In this document: positions 1 through 8,045 of the stretch, one piece after another
Numbering within the stretch: position 1 is the first letter of the stretch
How the letters are laid out: each line of letters begins with the position of its first letter
Assembly: GCA_050943595.1 (NCBI GenBank)
Contig: JBMNPM010000007.1
Coordinates: 48,311 to 112,310, forward strand
From: JAXGXJ01 sp050943595
GTDB lineage: Bacteria; Actinomycetota; Thermoleophilia; RBG-16-64-13
DNA length: 64,000 nt
Direction of reading: 5' to 3'
Notes under the pieces: generated by a model
Database searches by the model: none
What the model saw: the letters and a program-made list of their open reading frames with translations, nothing else
What the model was told of the DNA's origin: nothing
Position numbers and translations under genes: made by a program

Positions 1-1379
1 ACGCCGTGAAAGGCGCCCAGGGGGTTGTTAAAGGGCACGCGACTGAATTGATAGAGAAAGACCCCCGGCGGCTGAGCGTTCGTCGCCGGTTCCGCAGCGC
101 TCATAGCCCGAGCGGCAAACCGAGCGCTGGAGGCAAAACCCACCTCAGTGAGCATACGGCTGAATGCTCCGCTGATGTCCTGCGCGCCGTCGACCGGATA
201 CATCGTCAGCGCCTCCTGGACATGGGCTCCAAAGACCTTCTTCATCTGTCCTTTGTATGCAGTCGGATCTCCAGTGAGACCCTGCAGAAAGATGTTGCCC
301 TCGTCCCGATTCGAACCTATTAAAAGGTCGACCTTCTGATAGCGGCCTTCGGCCCACAGGATAGTGGGAAGGTCGGGAAGCACGTAACCATCGGCCACCG
401 GCTTCCAGTGCAACCCCTGCTCCAGGACATTCGTGGCAGGGAGTACGGCGGTCAGCAATTCCTCGGGAGTCTTGCTCCGCAACGCGGCGGCGACATCACC
501 CGCACCGGCCACACCCAGACGCCCGGCCAAAGCCTCACCGGCGACTTCCGCCTCCTTGAGAGTGCCGTTGGTAGACACACCAAAACCCTGATCGATCAGG
601 ATGCCGCTCTGTACAATCGCCCTCTGAAAGAGACCGTCGGCCAACGGGCTCACCAGTAGATCGAGGATGCTGATGGCGCCCGCCGATTCGCCGAAGACGG
701 TCACCTTTTGCGGATCGCCTCCAAAGGCGGCGATGTTCTTCTGCACCCAGTGCAACGCGGCTATCTGGTCCAACAGGCCGTAGTTGCCTGAGCCTCCCTG
801 GGCCGGCTCGGCGGACAAGGCCGGGTGCGCCAAAAAGCCCAGCGGTCCCAACCGGTAGTTGATGGTCACCACAACCACACCACGGCCGGCCAATGTGGTC
901 GCGTCATAGACCGCCATGGAGCCGGCCCCGGTCTCGAAGCTACCGCCGTGAATCCACACCATCACCGGCAGACGTTCCGTAGACGCCTTCGCCGGAGACC
1001 AGACGTTCAGATACAGACAATCCTCGCTCGTCGGCCCAACGGCGAGGTAGTCCACGCCGGCCTGGTCGGGTTGCGGACAGGCCGGACCGAACGCCGTGCA
1101 GGCTCGATCATCGGTCCATGGTTCTACGGGCTGCGGAGCCCTCCAACGCAAATCGCCCACCGGAGGAGCGGCATAGGGAATACCCTTGAAGGACCAGATC
1201 TTCCCTTCGTGCACACCCGTAATAGGGCCACTCGCCACCTGGACCCGATCCAGACCCTGCTCATTACCACCGCAACCGACAACACCGGCCGCAAGCAGAG
1301 CAAGAACCAGGACCATCACCATGCCGCCCAACGGCCGCACGCCGGACGCCATCCTGCCGGTCGGCAACCACACTCTCAT
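1..1379 (-). CDS. Type-B carboxylesterase lipoprotein (3' end outside window)
   Basis: Hydrolase of the carboxylesterase type-B (alpha/beta hydrolase) family, probably anchored outside the membrane. The first ~36 residues form a signal peptide ending in a lipobox (VVGC, Cys36). Family marks in order: EDCLYLN near residue 119, the HGG oxyanion motif at 144-146, and the GESAG nucleophile elbow with Ser232. A final GAFHG within the last bases in view carries the expected catalytic His. The gene runs off the left edge, so about 459 codons are visible of a usual 480-550. The ATG at 1379 follows a GGAGG six bases upstream. An 18-bp tandem duplication overlaps this ribosome binding site. Natural substrate unknown. 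Family assignment is firm. Confidence 0.93.
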   Translation of the reverse strand, partial: MRVWLPTGRMASGVRPLGGMVMVLVLALLAAGVVGCGGNEQGLDRVQVASGPITGVHEGKIWSFKGIPYAAPPVGDLRWRAPQPVEPWTDDRACTAFGPACPQPDQAGVDYLAVGPTSEDCLYLNVWSPAKASTERLPVMVWIHGGSFETGAGSMAVYDATTLAGRGVVVVTINYRLGPLGFLAHPALSAEPAQGGSGNYGLLDQIAALHWVQKNIAAFGGDPQKVTVFGESAGAISILDLLVSPLADGLFQRAIVQSGILIDQGFGVSTNGTLKEAEVAGEALAGRLGVAGAGDVAAALRSKTPEELLTAVLPATNVLEQGLHWKPVADGYVLPDLPTILWAEGRYQKVDLLIGSNRDEGNIFLQGLTGDPTAYKGQMKKVFGAHVQEALTMYPVDGAQDISGAFSRMLTEVGFASSARFAARAMSAAEPATNAQPPGVFLYQFSRVPFNNPLGAFHG

Positions 1380-1380
1380 C

Positions 1381-1416
1381 GTCCGCCTCCATTAGGCTGT
1401 CCGCCTCCACTAGGCT
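1381..1416. repeat. 18-bp tandem duplication upstream of the carboxylesterase
   Basis: Two adjacent 18-bp units (1381-1398 and 1399-1416) differ at one position, a T/C transition. The first unit contains the carboxylesterase ribosome binding site. The second runs into a GGCTGCTGGAAAA element (1411-1430), a degenerate member of the dispersed repeat family seen elsewhere in the window. Confidence 0.8.
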
Positions 1417-1506
1417 GCTGGAAAATCTTACCCCCCAGCGGACTCCGCAATGGACGGGCTCCGGGCTCCGCGAGCCCCTCGATCACAGCCCTGCGCATCG
1501 GTCCCC

Positions 1507-1968
1507 CTACTGAGGGCGCCCAGCAGCCAATTCCTCTTCGGACGCCGACCGGATGTCGACGACTTCAACGTCGAAGTGCAGCCTCTTACCGGCAAGAGGG
1601 TGGTTGGCGTCGACCACGACGGTGTTCTCTTTCACCTCCACGAGAGTCAGGGGGAAGGTGCCGTCGACAGTCTCTGCAGCCAACTGCATCCCGGCATTCA
1701 AAGGCATATCCGGCGGAAACTTGTCTTTGCCCACCTCAAAGATGGCGTCCTGTTGGGTCTCACCATAGGCTTCGGCCGCTTCGACGACGATCTTAGACCG
1801 AAATCCCACGCCAACACCCTCAAGCGCCTTTTCCAGGCCGGGGACGATGTTTTCGTATCCATGCAGATAGACTAACGGAGTTCCGTTCTCACTCGAATCG
1901 ATAGTATTTCCATCATCGTCGGTGAGCGTGTAGGTGAAGCTCACGACGGCGCCTCGGGTCGCTTGCAT
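1507..1968 (-). CDS. FKBP-type peptidyl-prolyl isomerase, SlyD-like
   Basis: Peptidyl-prolyl cis-trans isomerase and folding helper, expected in the cytoplasm because no signal peptide is visible. The N-terminal half gives the FKBP strands (GAVVSFTYTLTDDDG, then PLVYLHG and the IVPGLEKALEG motif). The insert-in-flap chaperone domain typical of SlyD follows (YGE...FEVGKDKFP), then the closing strand with DANHPLAGK. It ends without the His-rich metal-binding tail of E. coli SlyD. The ATG at 1968 (153 aa) is chosen because AGAAGGGA sits seven bases upstream. An ATG six codons earlier (1986) lacks a ribosome binding site. The gene is divergent from the MFS gene downstream. Confidence 0.92.
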   Translation of the reverse strand: MQATRGAVVSFTYTLTDDDGNTIDSSENGTPLVYLHGYENIVPGLEKALEGVGVGFRSKIVVEAAEAYGETQQDAIFEVGKDKFPPDMPLNAGMQLAAETVDGTFPLTLVEVKENTVVVDANHPLAGKRLHFDVEVVDIRSASEEELAAGRPQ

Positions 1969-2211
1969 TGCGAAGTCCCTTCTCATAGGTGTTCAGCCAA
2001 GAGAGATTACTACATCGACGGACGCATCGTGGCCGGCAGGCCCATCCGCCGACGCCTCCGGCCCTCTGAATGGAGGCTCCGTCTAGATATACTGTATTTA
2101 TCTCCCTGCGCCTCCAGCGACATCGCTCTGCCCCATCGACGCCGCGGGCTCATCCACCGGATGCCAAACGCACGGAGATGGAGCACACAAACTAGGCGGG
2201 AGAGCGCAACA

Positions 2212-3480
2212 ATGAGCAAGGTCAGTGAGGGCGCCAATTACAAGTGGGTCATTCTGGCGGCCACAGTGTTGGTGGTCTTCGCAGCCCTGGGTCTCTCGCA
2301 GTTCAGCTATCCGGCCATCCTCCCGGCCATGCAGAAAGGCCTCCATATCAACAACACCCTGGCCGGTATCCTAGCCACAGCCAATCTGGTGGGCTACTTA
2401 GGTATGGCCACCGTCGCAGGAGCAGTGGCCACCCGCCTGGGACCACGTCGCGTCATTACCGCCGGTCTACTGCTGGCCGCGGCCGGCATGGTAATCACAG
2501 GGGTCGCCAACGGCTTCGGGATGGCGGCAGCCGGGCGCTTTCTCACCGGCATCGGCAGCGCCACAGCCAGCGTTCCGGCCCACCTGGTCCCCTCCTTCTG
2601 GTTCCCACCCCAGCGGCGCGGAGTGGCCACGGGAGCGCTTCCACTTGGTGCCTCTATGGGCCTCGTCCTGTCCGGCCCTCTGGTGCCGCGACTCGTCAAC
2701 GGCTATGGGGAGTCGGGGTGGCGAATCACGTGGTTCGTTCTGGCAGCCGTCACATTCGTTATAGCCCTCTTGGCCTTTGCAGTCATCCGTTCCCACGGGA
2801 GCCCGGACACAGAACAGTGTGCCCCTGACCACGCCGCCCCTGACCACGCCGAATCACGGGGGAGTCTGCGACACATCTACCTCTCACCGATCATCTGGCA
2901 CCTGAACGCCATCTACTTCGCCTTCGGCTTTGCCTACATGACCTATATGACCTTCTTCACCAAGCGCCTTATCGCCGATATCGGCTATACGGACGCAGGA
3001 GCGGGCCGACTCTTCATGGTCATGGGTCTTGTCAGCATCGTCTGCGGGACGCTCTGGGGTTTGGTCTCCGACCGTGTGGGCCGCAAGTGGGCGCTCACCA
3101 TAGTCCTGGGACTACAGATGGTCAGCTACCTCATCTTCGCCCTGTGGGGAGAACCCACCGGCCTCACTTTGTCGGCGTGCATCTTCGCCCTAACAGCCTG
3201 GGCGGTCCCTGCCATCATGGCCACCGTCTGCGGGGACCTCGTCGGACCGCTGTTGGCCCCCGCCGCCTTCGGCTTCCTCACTGCCTGGCAGGGTTTGGGA
3301 CAGGCGACAGGGCCCTACGTCGGCGGCGCCCTGGGGGATAGTCTCCCCACCTTCAAGACGACCTACCTAGTGATAGCCGCCATGGCCTTCCTTGGCATGA
3401 TCGGGACTACGCTTCTGCGAAAAAAACCGGCAGAGGCCGAGACCACTCGTCCGACCACCGGCGCCGGAACCCGGTATTAG
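2212..3480 (+). CDS. Major facilitator superfamily transporter
   Basis: Twelve-helix MFS secondary carrier of 422 aa in the cytoplasmic membrane. The two six-helix halves are separated by a charged loop rich in His, Asp and Ala around residues 198-215 (SPDTEQCAPDHAAPDHAE), which contains a small internal duplication. Loop motif A appears as ATRLGPRRV after helix 2 and again as SDRVGRKWA in the second half. The open frame extends upstream to 1963, but the ATG at 2212 follows GGGAG and begins just before the first membrane helix, so it is preferred. Substrate cannot be told from the sequence. It is transcribed alone, divergent from the FKBP gene. Confidence 0.9.
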   Translation: MSKVSEGANYKWVILAATVLVVFAALGLSQFSYPAILPAMQKGLHINNTLAGILATANLVGYLGMATVAGAVATRLGPRRVITAGLLLAAAGMVITGVANGFGMAAAGRFLTGIGSATASVPAHLVPSFWFPPQRRGVATGALPLGASMGLVLSGPLVPRLVNGYGESGWRITWFVLAAVTFVIALLAFAVIRSHGSPDTEQCAPDHAAPDHAESRGSLRHIYLSPIIWHLNAIYFAFGFAYMTYMTFFTKRLIADIGYTDAGAGRLFMVMGLVSIVCGTLWGLVSDRVGRKWALTIVLGLQMVSYLIFALWGEPTGLTLSACIFALTAWAVPAIMATVCGDLVGPLLAPAAFGFLTAWQGLGQATGPYVGGALGDSLPTFKTTYLVIAAMAFLGMIGTTLLRKKPAEAETTRPTTGAGTRY

Positions 3481-3576
3481 TACCGAGTTTTATCCCCATT
3501 CGGCACACCATCAGGGAGCGTGCGATAATAGCTGACACTGTCACTCACTCTGAAGTGCTCATATGGAGGGTGTTTG

Positions 3577-3873
3577 ATGCCTAGTTGGATCGGACCGTGG
3601 GAAATCGCGATAGTGGTCGTTCTGGCCCTACTCATCTTCGGACCCAAGAAACTACCGGAACTCGGCTCCTCGCTGGGCCGTTCCATAACCGGCTTCAAGA
3701 AAGGCCTGAAGGAGACCAAGGAAGATGTCCAGGCGGCCATCAAGGAAGATGTGACCGTCGAGAGTGGCGCTGAGGCCAAGGCTCAGACCGCAACCCAGAC
3801 CACGGCAGAAGCAACGACGACCGCTACAACGGCGGCCACCGAAGCCACACAATCTGAGAAGCCTCAAGCCTGA
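3577..3873 (+). CDS. tatA: Twin-arginine translocase subunit TatA/E
   Basis: Pore-forming subunit of the Tat system, which exports folded proteins. The 98-aa protein has one short N-terminal membrane helix (WEIAIVVVLALLIFG), the hallmark hinge FGPKKLPELG, an amphipathic helix and an acidic, Thr/Ala-rich tail that is probably disordered. Start: ATG at 3577, six bases after GGAGGG. A TTG one codon earlier is less likely. No tatC lies in the window, so this is a standalone copy. Two perfect palindromes follow it before the convergent aminotransferase gene. Confidence 0.95.
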   Translation: MPSWIGPWEIAIVVVLALLIFGPKKLPELGSSLGRSITGFKKGLKETKEDVQAAIKEDVTVESGAEAKAQTATQTTAEATTTATTAATEATQSEKPQA

Positions 3874-3896
3874 CGAGGGTCTGACGAGCCTTATTT

Positions 3897-3928
3897 CACA
3901 ATAGGACTCCGGCCGGAGTCCTATTGTG
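3897..3928. terminator. 32-bp perfect palindrome downstream of tatA
   Basis: Bases 3897-3912 are the exact reverse complement of 3913-3928. It lies 24 bp past the tatA stop. A TTATTT stretch precedes it, so on the minus strand the hairpin is followed by an A-rich run. It may be a bidirectional terminator for the convergent tatA and aminotransferase genes, although a long T-run is missing. Confidence 0.6.
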
Positions 3929-3961
3929 CTCTCGCGCAGGTGACACCGGCCCTGCCCGCCG

Positions 3962-3999
3962 GAAGTATTACCGGGCCGGGCCCGGCCCGGTAATACTTC
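3962..3999. terminator. 38-bp perfect palindrome between convergent genes
   Basis: Bases 3962-3980 are the exact reverse complement of 3981-3999: a GAAGTATTA outer arm and a GC-only core. It sits 33 bp beyond the first palindrome and 56 bp before the end of the aminotransferase gene. The likely role is a strong transcript-end hairpin. A protein-binding palindrome is the alternative. Confidence 0.55.
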
Positions 4000-4055
4000 T
4001 CACCTTCCGCTTCCGTCGGACCCGTTTCGGTCGCGCATTATTTATTTCATGCCGG

Positions 4056-5204
4056 TCAGCAGCCCTTGACCTCTGCGTAGGCCCAGTCGATCCAAGGGAA
4101 CACGGCCTCCAGATCACTCTTCTCTACAGTAGCTCCGCCCCACAAACGCAGCCCCGGAGGTGCCTCCCGATAGGGGGCTATGTCGTGCCCAACTCCCTCG
4201 TTCGAAAGGAGACCAGTGACCTGCTTGGCCGCCGCAGCCCGCTCTTCGGCCCCCAGTGACGTGAACCAAGGATCGACGATCTTTAGGCATATGGAGGTGC
4301 AGGAGCGAGTGCGTGGGTCTCTGGCCAGGAAGTCTACCCACTCCGTACGCGCCACCCATTCGGCCACAGCAGCCAGGTTGGCTTCGCTACGACGTATCAA
4401 CCCGGGCAGCCCCCCTATGCGCTCTGCCCATCTGAGCCCGTCGAGAGCATCCTCTACACAGAGCATAGACGGGGTGTTGATGGTGTCCGCCGCAAAGACC
4501 GACTCCATAAACGCACCGCCCTTGGTCAATCGGAAGATCTTGGGTAGCGGCCACGGCGGCCGGTAGGTCTCCAGCCGCTCCACCGCGCGCGGACTGAGGA
4601 TGAGTACACCGTGCTGGGCTTCTCCACCCAGTACCTTCTGCCAGGAATACGTCACGACATCCAATTTACCTATGGGGACATCCATGGCAAACACCGCCGA
4701 GGTGGCATCGCAGATGGCCAGCCCTTCACGATCATCCGCTATCCAAGAAGCATCGGGGACGCGCACCCCCGACGTGGTGCCGTTCCACGTGAACACAACG
4801 TCTCTCGTCCAATCGACGGAGGTCAGATCGACGATCTCTCCGTAGTCAGCCGTGAGCACACGTACGTCGGGAAGCTGGAGTTGCTTGGTTATGTCGGTCA
4901 CCCACCCATGCCCGAAGCTCTCCCAGGCCAATGCATCCACGCCTCGCGCACCAAGGAGCGACCACATGGCCATCTCCATTGCTCCAGTATCGGAGGCAGG
5001 GACGACGCCCAGATAGTAATCGGCAGGCACCCCGAGAAGCGCGCGGGAACGGTCGATGACTTCCTGAATGCGCGCACGTCCTTCCTTGGAACGATGCGAT
5101 CTACCCACCAGCGCATCGGCCAAGACGGATGGACTCCAACCAGGGCGTTTGGCACACGGACCGGACGAGAAACAGGGGTTCTGCGGACGGATAGTGGGTC
5201 TCAT
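4056..5204 (-). CDS. serC: Phosphoserine aminotransferase (SerC-type, class V)
   Basis: PLP enzyme expected to make 3-phosphoserine from 3-phosphohydroxypyruvate and glutamate in serine biosynthesis, cytoplasmic. The 382-aa protein opens with the SerC-like NPCFSSGPCAKRPGW segment, followed by GRSHRSKEG. The PLP lysine is in TYSWQKVLGGEAQHG and the active-site Asp in ICDATSAVFAMD. The extra length and the GRSHR motif match the branch found in alpha-proteobacteria and methanogens rather than E. coli SerC. An ATG at 5204 has GAGGT upstream. The last codons read GGC TGC TGA, matching the core of the window's dispersed repeat. A related class V transaminase is the alternative. Confidence 0.85.
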   Translation of the reverse strand: MRPTIRPQNPCFSSGPCAKRPGWSPSVLADALVGRSHRSKEGRARIQEVIDRSRALLGVPADYYLGVVPASDTGAMEMAMWSLLGARGVDALAWESFGHGWVTDITKQLQLPDVRVLTADYGEIVDLTSVDWTRDVVFTWNGTTSGVRVPDASWIADDREGLAICDATSAVFAMDVPIGKLDVVTYSWQKVLGGEAQHGVLILSPRAVERLETYRPPWPLPKIFRLTKGGAFMESVFAADTINTPSMLCVEDALDGLRWAERIGGLPGLIRRSEANLAAVAEWVARTEWVDFLARDPRTRSCTSICLKIVDPWFTSLGAEERAAAAKQVTGLLSNEGVGHDIAPYREAPPGLRLWGGATVEKSDLEAVFPWIDWAYAEVKGC

Positions 5205-5329
5205 CGCGTGGCTACCTCGAGTCGGCTGTAAGTGTGAATCGAGGCAGTTTATACGGCGTGTCGGACGGCGTCAAACCGGACCACGCCCGACCGTCATTTT
5301 GGCCAACGATCGATTCCCGTGCGTCCACC

Positions 5330-5358
5330 ATGACGCGAGACGAGTGCTCTGCTAGAAT
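5330..5358 (+). promoter_or_regulatory. Putative sigma-70-type promoter for the tRNA pair
   Basis: ATGACG (5330-5335) and TAGAAT (5353-5358) are 17 bp apart. The -10 box ends 34 bp before tRNA-Ser. The -35 match is weak. The call rests mainly on spacing and position. Confidence 0.45.
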
Positions 5359-5392
5359 ACTGGCTCGGCGTGGCGGCGGGTGGCCGTCCTTC

Positions 5393-5486
5393 GGAGAAGT
5401 GGCCGAGAGGCTGAAGGCGCTCGCCTGCTAAGCGAGTGAAGGAGTGAATGCTCCTTCCGAGGGTTCGAATCCCTCCTTCTCCGCCA
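5393..5486 (+). tRNA. tRNA-Ser (anticodon GCU)
   Basis: A 94-nt class II tRNA including an encoded CCA. Acceptor arm GGAGAAG pairs with CTTCTCC. The anticodon stem CTCGC/GCGAG encloses the loop CTGCTAA with GCT at 5427-5429. A long variable arm is followed by GGGTTCGAATCCC in the T arm. The tRNA-Arg gene begins five bases later, so both are probably one transcript. Confidence 0.97.
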
Positions 5487-5490
5487 CTAG

Positions 5491-5564
5491 GCGCCTGTAG
5501 CTCAGCTGGATAGAGCGTTGGTCTACGAAACCAAAGGTCATGGGTTCGAATCCCGTCAGGCGCG
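5491..5564 (+). tRNA. tRNA-Arg (anticodon ACG)
   Basis: A 74-nt cloverleaf: acceptor GCGCCTG/CAGGCGC, anticodon loop CTACGAA with ACG at 5525-5527, and T arm GGGTTCGAATCCC. CCA is not encoded, unlike the tRNA-Ser next to it. An ACG anticodon implies A34-to-inosine editing, which fits with the tadA gene at 17752. Confidence 0.97.
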
Positions 5565-5570
5565 TAAGAG

Positions 5571-5602
5571 AAAGCCCCGCATAAGGTGGGGTTTTCCTTT
5601 TC
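5571..5602 (+). terminator. Rho-independent terminator of the tRNA pair
   Basis: AAAGCCCC pairs with GGGGTTTT around a GCATAAGGT loop, then CCTTTTCTT. It begins seven bases after tRNA-Arg. Confidence 0.85.
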
Positions 5603-5804
5603 TTGCACCCCAGTGCGACCGCTCTACTTCTCGGAAGCGTTCCAAGCTCGTGCTTGGTAGATACCTCGCCGACTCACCCTATAAAAGGCCACGCGGCGGC
5701 AGCGCGCTGCGTGTTGCCCCGCTATACTCATCTATACATTCCGTCCCGGCATGCAGATCGGACGGTGTGGCAGACAGGGCCGAACTCCTACAGAAGGATT
5801 CACC

Positions 5805-7907
5805 ATGGCTGAAGGTACCCAGGTATACAAGAGCACCTGCCGCATGTGCCACGGAGGCTGCGGGGTGCTTGTCCACGTCGAGGATGGGAAGGTAGTCAGG
5901 ATTCAAGGCGATCGTGACGCCCCTCTCAACAAAGGCAGACTGTGCACTAAGGGAGTAGCAAGCCTTGAGCACCTCTACAATCCTAACCGCCTTAAATACC
6001 CACTCAAGCGCGTCGGCAGGAGAGGTGAGGGCAAGTGGGAACGGGTCTCATGGGACGAAGCCCTTGATGCCATCACAGACAGAATCGACGACATCCGTAA
6101 AGCCTATGGCCCTGAATCGATCGCTATAGGCCAGGGAACGCAGAGGCACCACTTCTCTCACGTGGTGAACTTCGCCAACGCTCTTGGTACTCCCAACTGG
6201 TGCGAACCGGGCGCCGCACAGTGCTTCGTCCCCAGGCTGCTCTCCTGTCTGCAGGCCTACGGTGATCTGCCCGTGAACGACTACTACGGCGACGTGCACC
6301 CCGCCTGCATGATGGTGTGGGGTCATAACCCCATGGCGTCGAATCCCGATGGTGAACTCCGATTCGGGTTACGTGACAGCCTCGCCAAAGGAACGAAACT
6401 CATCGTGATCGACCCTCGGGAGACCAGATTGGCCTCCCGAGCGGATATGTGGCTTCGCATCAGGCCGGGCACAGATGACGCCCTCGCCCTGAGCATGCTG
6501 AACATCATCATTAAAGAGGGACTATACGACAGGGAGTTCGTCGAGCGATGGACCATCGGCTTCGATGCCTTGGCCGAGCGGGTTCGCGAATACCCGGTTG
6601 AGTGGGCGGAGACGATTACCTGGATACCCGCCGAACAAATACGAGCTGCCGCCCGGATGTACGCGCAGACCAAACCGGCCGGACTCGAGTGGGGGGTGGC
6701 CCTCGAACACACACCCAACTCCATGCAGACGGTCCGTGCCGTGTCCGTCCTTCCGGCCATCACCGGCAACATTGACGTCCCCGGAGGATGGATGCTGGGG
6801 ATGCATCTCTTTCGAGACACCCCGGCCGACATCCCTCTGCCCAAGGAAGTCCTTGCCAGACGGCTGGGCGCCGATACATTCAGGGTCATGTGCGGAAGCG
6901 ATGCCATGTTCCCCTGTGCCCACGTCCCTACGTTGTTCAAGGCCATGCGCACAGGCGAGCCCTATCCCATAAAGGCCTTCCTGGTCTTCGGCAACAACTC
7001 CCTGGTGACGTACGCCAACAGCAGGGAGGTGTATGAATCACTGCTCCAAGTGGACTTCTTCACCGTGATGGACATCTATATGACCCCGACGGCAGAATTG
7101 GCGGACATCGTCCTGCCCGCCGCCACCTGGCTCGAGATCGACCAGGTCATCGGATACCCGTTCGTGGCCAACAATGTCGCCCAAGTGCAGCGAAAGTTCA
7201 TGCAGATGTGGGAGTGTAGGCAAGACGAGGAGGTGCTCATCGATTTGGCCAGAAGGCTCCACCTGCAATCGGGCACCGAGCCACTGGAGGACTACCTCAA
7301 CGGCGAACTGGAGCCGCTGAAGATGAGCTTCGAGGACCTCAAAAAAGTCGGATATGTCTCTGTCCCCATCGAGTACAGAAAGTACGAGAAGCACGGCTTT
7401 CGTACTCCCTCGGGGAAGGTCGAGTTATATTCCGGCTTCTTAGAGAGCCATGGCTACGACCCCCTCCCCTACTATGCTGAACCCCCGGAGAGTCCGCTCA
7501 GCACCCCGGAGTTGGCCAAGGAATATCCCCTCGTGCTCAGCACCGGGGGCAGGATCCCACAGTACTTCAACTCCGAACATCGCAATAATCCCCGTCTGCG
7601 CAGGCAACATCCCGATCCCCTCGTGGAGATCAACACAGCCACCGCTGCCGAACTCGGCATCAAAGAGGGCGACTGGGTGTGGATCGAGACACCACGCGGT
7701 CGGATACAACAGAAGGCGAAGCTCACACAGATCCATCCCAGGGTGGTGTGTGTCGAGTTCGCCTGGTGGTTCCCCGAAGAAAAAGGGCCGGAATACGGCG
7801 TATGGAAGTCCAACGCCAACATGCTCACGAGCAATGCACCTCCCTACGATCCGGCGCTGGGAACCTATCAGTTGCGGGCCTTGCTGTGTAAGGTCTACAA
7901 GACTTGA
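5805..7907 (+). CDS. Molybdopterin (Mo/W) oxidoreductase, acetylene-hydratase-like clade
   Basis: A 700-aa member of the DMSO-reductase (MopB) family binding bis-MGD and one [4Fe-4S] cluster. Cluster ligands are Cys12, Cys15, Cys19 and Cys47, with the conserved Lys two residues later. Cys140 (GAAQCF) sits where acetylene hydratase and polysulfide-type enzymes supply the metal ligand. The long C-terminal half (PLPYYAEPPES, ELAKEYPLVLSTGGR, EFAWWFPE) gives the dinucleotide-binding domain. No Tat or Sec signal is visible, so it should be cytoplasmic. No partner Fe-S or membrane subunit is adjacent. The residue after the second Cys is His16, where Pelobacter acetylene hydratase has its catalytic Asp, so hydratase activity is doubtful. 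The ATG at 5805 follows AGAAGGA. Confidence 0.88.
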   Translation: MAEGTQVYKSTCRMCHGGCGVLVHVEDGKVVRIQGDRDAPLNKGRLCTKGVASLEHLYNPNRLKYPLKRVGRRGEGKWERVSWDEALDAITDRIDDIRKAYGPESIAIGQGTQRHHFSHVVNFANALGTPNWCEPGAAQCFVPRLLSCLQAYGDLPVNDYYGDVHPACMMVWGHNPMASNPDGELRFGLRDSLAKGTKLIVIDPRETRLASRADMWLRIRPGTDDALALSMLNIIIKEGLYDREFVERWTIGFDALAERVREYPVEWAETITWIPAEQIRAAARMYAQTKPAGLEWGVALEHTPNSMQTVRAVSVLPAITGNIDVPGGWMLGMHLFRDTPADIPLPKEVLARRLGADTFRVMCGSDAMFPCAHVPTLFKAMRTGEPYPIKAFLVFGNNSLVTYANSREVYESLLQVDFFTVMDIYMTPTAELADIVLPAATWLEIDQVIGYPFVANNVAQVQRKFMQMWECRQDEEVLIDLARRLHLQSGTEPLEDYLNGELEPLKMSFEDLKKVGYVSVPIEYRKYEKHGFRTPSGKVELYSGFLESHGYDPLPYYAEPPESPLSTPELAKEYPLVLSTGGRIPQYFNSEHRNNPRLRRQHPDPLVEINTATAAELGIKEGDWVWIETPRGRIQQKAKLTQIHPRVVCVEFAWWFPEEKGPEYGVWKSNANMLTSNAPPYDPALGTYQLRALLCKVYKT

Positions 7908-7982
7908 TGAGTCGGAGAGCAAAGATGGCCCTGCCGGTCATCACGCCGCCCTCACGGCCGGCTGCCCACGATACAATCACCG

Positions 7983-8010
7983 CCGGCGCCACTCCATGTC
8001 TAGGCGCCGG
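7983..8010 (+). terminator. Possible terminator hairpin between the Mo/W enzyme and carB
   Basis: CCGGCGCC (7983-7990) pairs exactly with GGCGCCGG (8003-8010), followed by TTCGTTC. It is a weak terminator by T-run, but it lies in the only gap between the two genes. Confidence 0.45.
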
Positions 8011-8045
8011 TTCGTTCAATCGCAGTGACCGTGGAGGGAGCTCGC

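Noticed and set aside
825..1796. Long plus-strand open frame rich in Arg, Pro and His
   Set aside because: Antisense to the carboxylesterase and the FKBP gene, both of which carry intact motifs. This is a typical shadow frame in GC-rich DNA.
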